From contig CAJXZG010000003.1 in the NCBI GenBank assembly GCA_913063265.1, positions 1-64,000 of the forward strand: a stretch of DNA of 64,000 nucleotides, written 5' to 3'. This DNA is from an uncultured Prolixibacteraceae bacterium (GTDB lineage: Bacteria; Bacteroidota; Bacteroidia; Bacteroidales; Prolixibacteraceae). The notes below the pieces were generated by a model. The model ran no database searches, had not been told where the DNA came from, and saw only the letters and a list, made by a program, of their open reading frames with translations. Each line of letters opens with the position of its first letter. The first letter of the stretch is position 1. Positions 60,615 to 64,000 of the stretch are shown one piece after another. Position numbers and translations under genes: made by a program.

Positions 60615-60660
60615 TCTATCTCCATCAATCTCCCTCAATCTCCCTCAATCTCCCTCAATC
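60615..60660. repeat. period-10 array TCAATCTCCC, other arm beside four-helix gene 2
   Basis: TCAATC at 60625, 60635, 60645 and 60655 with near-identical TCCC between. On the coding strand it reads GATTGAGGGA, upstream of the gene, and can pair with the array downstream. Confidence 0.8.
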
Positions 60661-60672
60661 CATTCAAACTTC

Positions 60673-62079
60673 CTAAGCTCTCAGAGCTTTCATTAATTTC
60701 AGTTTTCTTATACTTTTTAACGGGAAAAAACTTGCACCAATAACCATCAATACAACTATAACAGCCTGCCACCAGAAGTATGGATCAAAACTTGCCATTG
60801 GCATAACCGCCTCATATCCCATTTCTTCGTACATTTTTGCTGTTTCTCCGCTTAATTGAATCGGAAACTTATTTCCGAGATATACAAGAGGGGAGGAGGC
60901 AATCATTCCGGTTATGGCTCCCAGCGCACCAATAAAAACCATCTCAATAATTACCACATACATCAACAGGCGCTTTTTCATTCCGATGGCATTCAGAACT
61001 CCAAATTCACGTTTACGTTCTGCAATCATCATTAATACTGTTCCAAAAATTCCAAAGAATACAATTACATACAAAATGACTATAAATACCACTCCTCCAA
61101 CACTGTCACCCTCAATGGTTTGTTTTAATATCGGATTAAATTCTTCCCAGTTTTTTACCACATATTTATTATTATCCAAATTAGAACTTAAGGATTTTTG
61201 GACTACCAACATTTCACTGTTATCATGCAAATTTATGGCCAAAGTGGTAAGCATATTTTCCATGCCATAAAATTCCTGGGCTCTTGTTAATGACATATAA
61301 ACCAATTTGTTATCAAGTTCAGGCGATGGTATTTTAACGATACCGCGAACAGGGAATAATCCTGCTGCAGTAGAACCGTGATATCCGGTTCCCATCAGAA
61401 CAAGTGTGTCTCCAATTTCCAGTTGCATAAATTTTGATAACCGGTCTGAAACCAATATTCCATCGTCATTTTCTTTTAAGTATGAACCTTCAAATGCAGT
61501 GATTTTTCCTATTTTTTCAAGTATTTCCTGATCATCAATCCCGCAATTCAAACTGATTTTATTGAGCGAATTAAATGATGCGTTTTCATAAATTTTCAGA
61601 TTGTCAATTTCGTCTTCAGTAAGACCGAGAATTTTATATACCTCATCCATTATTTTACTATCGAATCTGTAACGAACCAGATTTCTCTCAGGATCAGACA
61701 ACCGGGCTTCTTTTTCTACATCGATTCCATTCACCATAATACCTTTTGACTTTACTCCAATTGATGCCAGTGCAAAAGATTCAACCCGCGGCACTGCAAT
61801 TTTTACTTCCGGATGATTGTTAATACTGTTTAGCAATTCATCACTATATTCAAAAGAGTTATCCAGACCAGGCTCATCGAAATAATCAGGACTTTGCAGT
61901 TGGAGAAAACCTGTATAAGTTTCTATACTTTGATGAATCATATGGTCATATGTGCCCAGCTGAAATGAGCGCATAACAATGGCAAAAAATATAGCAAAAA
62001 ATATTGAAGCCGAAGTTATTATTGTACGTTTCCGGTTACGCCAGATATTTCGCCATGCCATTTGTGTTATTCGTTTCAT
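60673..62079 (-). CDS. FtsX/LolC-type ABC permease 2
   Basis: 468 residues. MAWRNIWRNRKRTIITSASIFFAIFFAIV at the N-terminus, a periplasmic MacB-like domain, then three C-terminal helices with GTVLMMIAERKREFGVLNAIGM in the coupling region, ending SIRKLKLMKALRA. Partner of permease 1 and the ATPase at 57400. The first cistron after the LolA-like gene, 117 bases away across a repeat tract. Confidence 0.93.
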   Translation of the reverse strand: MKRITQMAWRNIWRNRKRTIITSASIFFAIFFAIVMRSFQLGTYDHMIHQSIETYTGFLQLQSPDYFDEPGLDNSFEYSDELLNSINNHPEVKIAVPRVESFALASIGVKSKGIMVNGIDVEKEARLSDPERNLVRYRFDSKIMDEVYKILGLTEDEIDNLKIYENASFNSLNKISLNCGIDDQEILEKIGKITAFEGSYLKENDDGILVSDRLSKFMQLEIGDTLVLMGTGYHGSTAAGLFPVRGIVKIPSPELDNKLVYMSLTRAQEFYGMENMLTTLAINLHDNSEMLVVQKSLSSNLDNNKYVVKNWEEFNPILKQTIEGDSVGGVVFIVILYVIVFFGIFGTVLMMIAERKREFGVLNAIGMKKRLLMYVVIIEMVFIGALGAITGMIASSPLVYLGNKFPIQLSGETAKMYEEMGYEAVMPMASFDPYFWWQAVIVVLMVIGASFFPLKSIRKLKLMKALRA

Positions 62080-62130
62080 TTGTAATATATTTAGTACAGC
62101 GTATTTTATAATTAGCAGTTTGAAAAATCG

Positions 62131-62190
62131 CAGTCTCGGTTTCCAGTCTCAGTTTTCAGTTAACAAAAAACCAACAACCAACAACCAATT
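62131..62190. repeat. adjacent solo repeat arms, CAGTCTCNGTTT and CCAACAA
   Basis: CAGTCTCGGTTTC and CAGTCTCAGTTTT (13-bp period) run to about 62160. CCAACAA then repeats every 7 bases at 62171, 62178 and 62185. No complementary arm and no gene are present: these look like single arms left over, or a start of the same architecture. Confidence 0.6.
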
Positions 62191-62196
62191 CTTCAT

Positions 62197-62946
62197 CTAT
62201 CTTACTCTTTTCATATTTTGTTGTGAAAAGAAATTCTCTTTAATATCTACATCGAACTCAATAAAGTCGATGGTAATAATCGTTCTGTTTTCCGGTTCTT
62301 CTGCAGGAATAATTTCAATTACTGAGGGTAACTCCCGCCCATCAAAACTTTTTACATCTATTCCCAGTTCGGTTCGAACCAAAAACTCCTCCTCATCGTA
62401 ATATTCGCTTTTAAGGTTGATATATTTTTTTTTATCGACCCATGTTAAAATTTTTCCCCAAACTACATTGGCATCACTGTTGGGAACCATCTGTATGTTG
62501 TAGCATTCTCTTCCATCAATTACCTCTTCTCCAATAATTGTATGGGTGTAGTCGTTTACAATCGATGATTGTTTTACCAAATCATCATTGGTATAATCAG
62601 AACCCATCCAACCTTGCGACATCATGCTTGGTGGCAGTTTTATCATTCGGTTGATTGACGGAGTATAGCTCCACATCTCTTTTTTATATTTCATCGAAAC
62701 CATGCCCTTGTCTTTCGACGGGGCAGTCACATAGGTCATAAAATAATCACGTCCCAGACTCCAGTTTTTAAAAGCAATTGTGCGTGTATATTTCGGTCGA
62801 ACAATGGTCATTTTCATTTCACTTTTATTGGAATCGCCCTGAAGTTTATCATCCATTTTTTTGATAATTTCACGTGCATCCTGAGCACTGGATTGTAATG
62901 TAAATCCTGAAATAATCAGGATAAAAATGATTTGATTTATTGTCAT
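62197..62946 (-). CDS. LolA-like outer membrane lipoprotein-sorting protein
   Basis: 249 residues, signal peptide to about SSAQ. The domain from DAREIIKKMDDKLQGDSNKSEMKMTIV, with GRDYFMTYVTAPSKDKGMVSMKY and the MWSYTPSINRMIKLPPSMM hydrophobic pocket region, matches the uncharacterised LolA-like (PF17131) group, half LolA barrel. Acts as a periplasmic carrier for the permease pair. Start at 62946 (MTINQII) chosen for signal peptide. Confidence 0.88.
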   Translation of the reverse strand: MTINQIIFILIISGFTLQSSAQDAREIIKKMDDKLQGDSNKSEMKMTIVRPKYTRTIAFKNWSLGRDYFMTYVTAPSKDKGMVSMKYKKEMWSYTPSINRMIKLPPSMMSQGWMGSDYTNDDLVKQSSIVNDYTHTIIGEEVIDGRECYNIQMVPNSDANVVWGKILTWVDKKKYINLKSEYYDEEEFLVRTELGIDVKSFDGRELPSVIEIIPAEEPENRTIITIDFIEFDVDIKENFFSQQNMKRVR

Positions 62947-62977
62947 TCTGTGTAATTTTCTGCAATTGAACATTTTT

Positions 62978-63568
62978 TTATTTTTTTAAAATTTTAAAAC
63001 ATGCATCGATAACTTTATCGTCAAGTTTTTCCCTGGTAAATATTTTAGGTGCGGTAACACCGGTGATGTATGCACCTTTTAGCAATGAAGAAATTACTAA
63101 TAGGTCAGATTCAGGATCTTTACTACCTGAATTGATTATAAACTGGTAGAACATTTTGAATATTTTTTGAGTTGATTCGCTGTAATCGTGTTGAAATGAC
63201 TCAGTTACTTTAGGTTGAAACATTAAAGAAAAATATAATTTCCAAAATTCTGTATTTTCCCGCATGATATCAAAAGAATGTTTTACAAAATGCCTGAATT
63301 CATCTTCACTTAAAACACCATCGTTGTTTAAATCAAAGTCTGAATAAATGGAATTAAATCCTTTTTTGATAATTTCATCTAGAATATCCCTTTTACTTTC
63401 AAAGTAGTTGTAAGTAAGGCCTTTTGATATTTTTGCTTTTTTGGCAATCTGACTAATTGAAGTGGCATGGAACCCGTTTTCTGCGAATAATTCCAATGCC
63501 ACATTCAATATAAGTTCTTTTTTCTGTGTTCTGATGTCGTTGAATTGTTCTGCACTCTTTGGAGACAT
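62978..63568 (-). CDS. TetR family regulator with an EF-hand loop
   Basis: 196 residues. N-terminal HTH (about 16-62, ATSISQIAKKAKISKGLTYNYF). Directly after it, residues 79-90 (DLNNDGVLSEDE) match the EF-hand calcium loop at every consensus position: D1, N3, D5, G6, hydrophobic 8, S9, E12. The rest is a helical ligand domain. It heads the export operon and likely represses it. Two boxes with CGRTTGGTCAA lie upstream (63789, 63854). Calcium as effector is a proposal from sequence. Confidence 0.9.
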   Translation of the reverse strand: MSPKSAEQFNDIRTQKKELILNVALELFAENGFHATSISQIAKKAKISKGLTYNYFESKRDILDEIIKKGFNSIYSDFDLNNDGVLSEDEFRHFVKHSFDIMRENTEFWKLYFSLMFQPKVTESFQHDYSESTQKIFKMFYQFIINSGSKDPESDLLVISSLLKGAYITGVTAPKIFTREKLDDKVIDACFKILKK

Positions 63569-63641
63569 GGCTTTGTAGCTTGTTAATGTTTAAATTCTAT
63601 CCATCATAAAAAAAATGGTCACTAAGATCTAATTTTTGTTT

Positions 63642-63718
63642 GAAGCTCGAAGGCAGAAAACCGAAGTTTGTTAGTGTTTCTTTCTTGTTTTTCTTCAGAC
63701 TTCGAACTTTCACCTTCA
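63642..63718. repeat. period-7 inverted tandem array (GAAGNNN/CTTCNNN), copy C
   Basis: GAAG at 63642, 63649 and 63663 with GAAA at 63656; CTTC at 63693, 63700 and 63714 with CTTT at 63707. All starts are 7 bases apart. Spacer of 23 bases. It is a shorter and partly degenerate relative of copies A and B. It lies in a 431-base region with no gene upstream of the TetR start. Confidence 0.8.
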
Positions 63719-63788
63719 GACCAATTTATATTTTTTAGAACTTTTTTCCGTCTTTACATTATAGTGTATTGTTGGTATAAAAACAATA

Positions 63789-63868
63789 TTGACTGAACGG
63801 TTGGTCAAAGATAAATCAAGAATTTTTAATAAACAAGTTATTTTGTAAAAAAATGACCGATTGGTCAA
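63789..63868. promoter_or_regulatory. two probable TetR operators
   Basis: TTGACTGAACGGTTGGTCAA (63789-63808) and TGACCGATTGGTCA (63854-63867). They share CGRTTGGTCAA, and TGACC/GGTCA of the second is a near-perfect dyad. They lie 220 and 285 bases before the TetR start; a divergent gene beyond the right edge may be the main target. Confidence 0.55.
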
Positions 63869-64000
63869 TTTTGTTGGATTGGTATAAAACTGCAATGATT
63901 TAATTATTGCCCCGCCATGCTTTTACATATCTTTTTTCAGATAGGATGTTTACTTACATAGTAATTTGCACATTCACTTTGTAATTTAGATATCAATCGA

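Overview
The window looks like a chromosomal segment of a member of the Bacteroidota, most likely a Marinilabiliales/Prolixibacteraceae-type gut or sediment organism. Reasons: low GC, promoters of the TTTG/TAnnTTTG type, almost no Shine-Dalgarno sequences, and many families typical of the phylum (DUF4837, DUF5777, GH92, GH105, LpxR, a ResB-CcsA fusion). No rRNA, tRNA, CRISPR array or complete IS was seen.

Layout. 1-4.2 kb (+): end of an M23 peptidase, dxr, rseP, tatA and a DUF4837 lipoprotein. 4.3-5.4 kb (-): metF with a tiny membrane ORF. 5.7-9.7 kb (+): an operon for the nickel-pincer nucleotide cofactor (larE, larC, larB), preceded by a NikR-like regulator that lacks the nickel ligands and followed by a putative nickel transporter; larA is not in the window. 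9.8-21.3 kb (-): a dehydrogenase, cytochrome c maturation, then a multiheme electron-transfer block (4-, 7-, 7-, 1- and 6-heme proteins, a cytochrome b, a beta-barrel) headed by a Crp/Fnr regulator with two Fnr-like boxes beside it. 21.5-30.7 kb (-): a histidine operon (hisG, a DMT transporter, hisD, a GIY-YIG gene, hisC, hisB, purU, a thioredoxin-like gene, hisH, argB) preceded by a His-codon leader peptide and an attenuator; hisA, hisF and hisIE are absent here. 30.9-38.7 kb: glycoside hydrolases and small metabolic enzymes. 38.5-39.5 kb: a 677-bp non-coding insert between perfect 134-bp direct repeats. 39.5-53.3 kb (-): envelope proteins, two YtcJ-like amidohydrolases and lipoproteins. 53.6 kb (+): ssb. 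54-63.6 kb (-): LpxR, a CAP protein, then a TetR - LolA-like - FtsX permease - FtsX permease - ATPase - outer membrane protein export operon.

The most unusual feature is a set of intergenic repeat structures. Two unrelated four-helix-bundle (S23-like) genes have entered the export operon. Each is bracketed by inverted tandem arrays of matching period (7 bp in one, 10 bp in the other). Three further loci carry the same architecture with no gene between the arms (six or four GAAG units, then four CTTC units, all at exactly 7-bp period). A GIY-YIG gene in the his operon is likewise bracketed by a different family of dispersed palindromes. Together they suggest mobile, structure-forming intergenic elements, some carrying a small protein gene and some empty.
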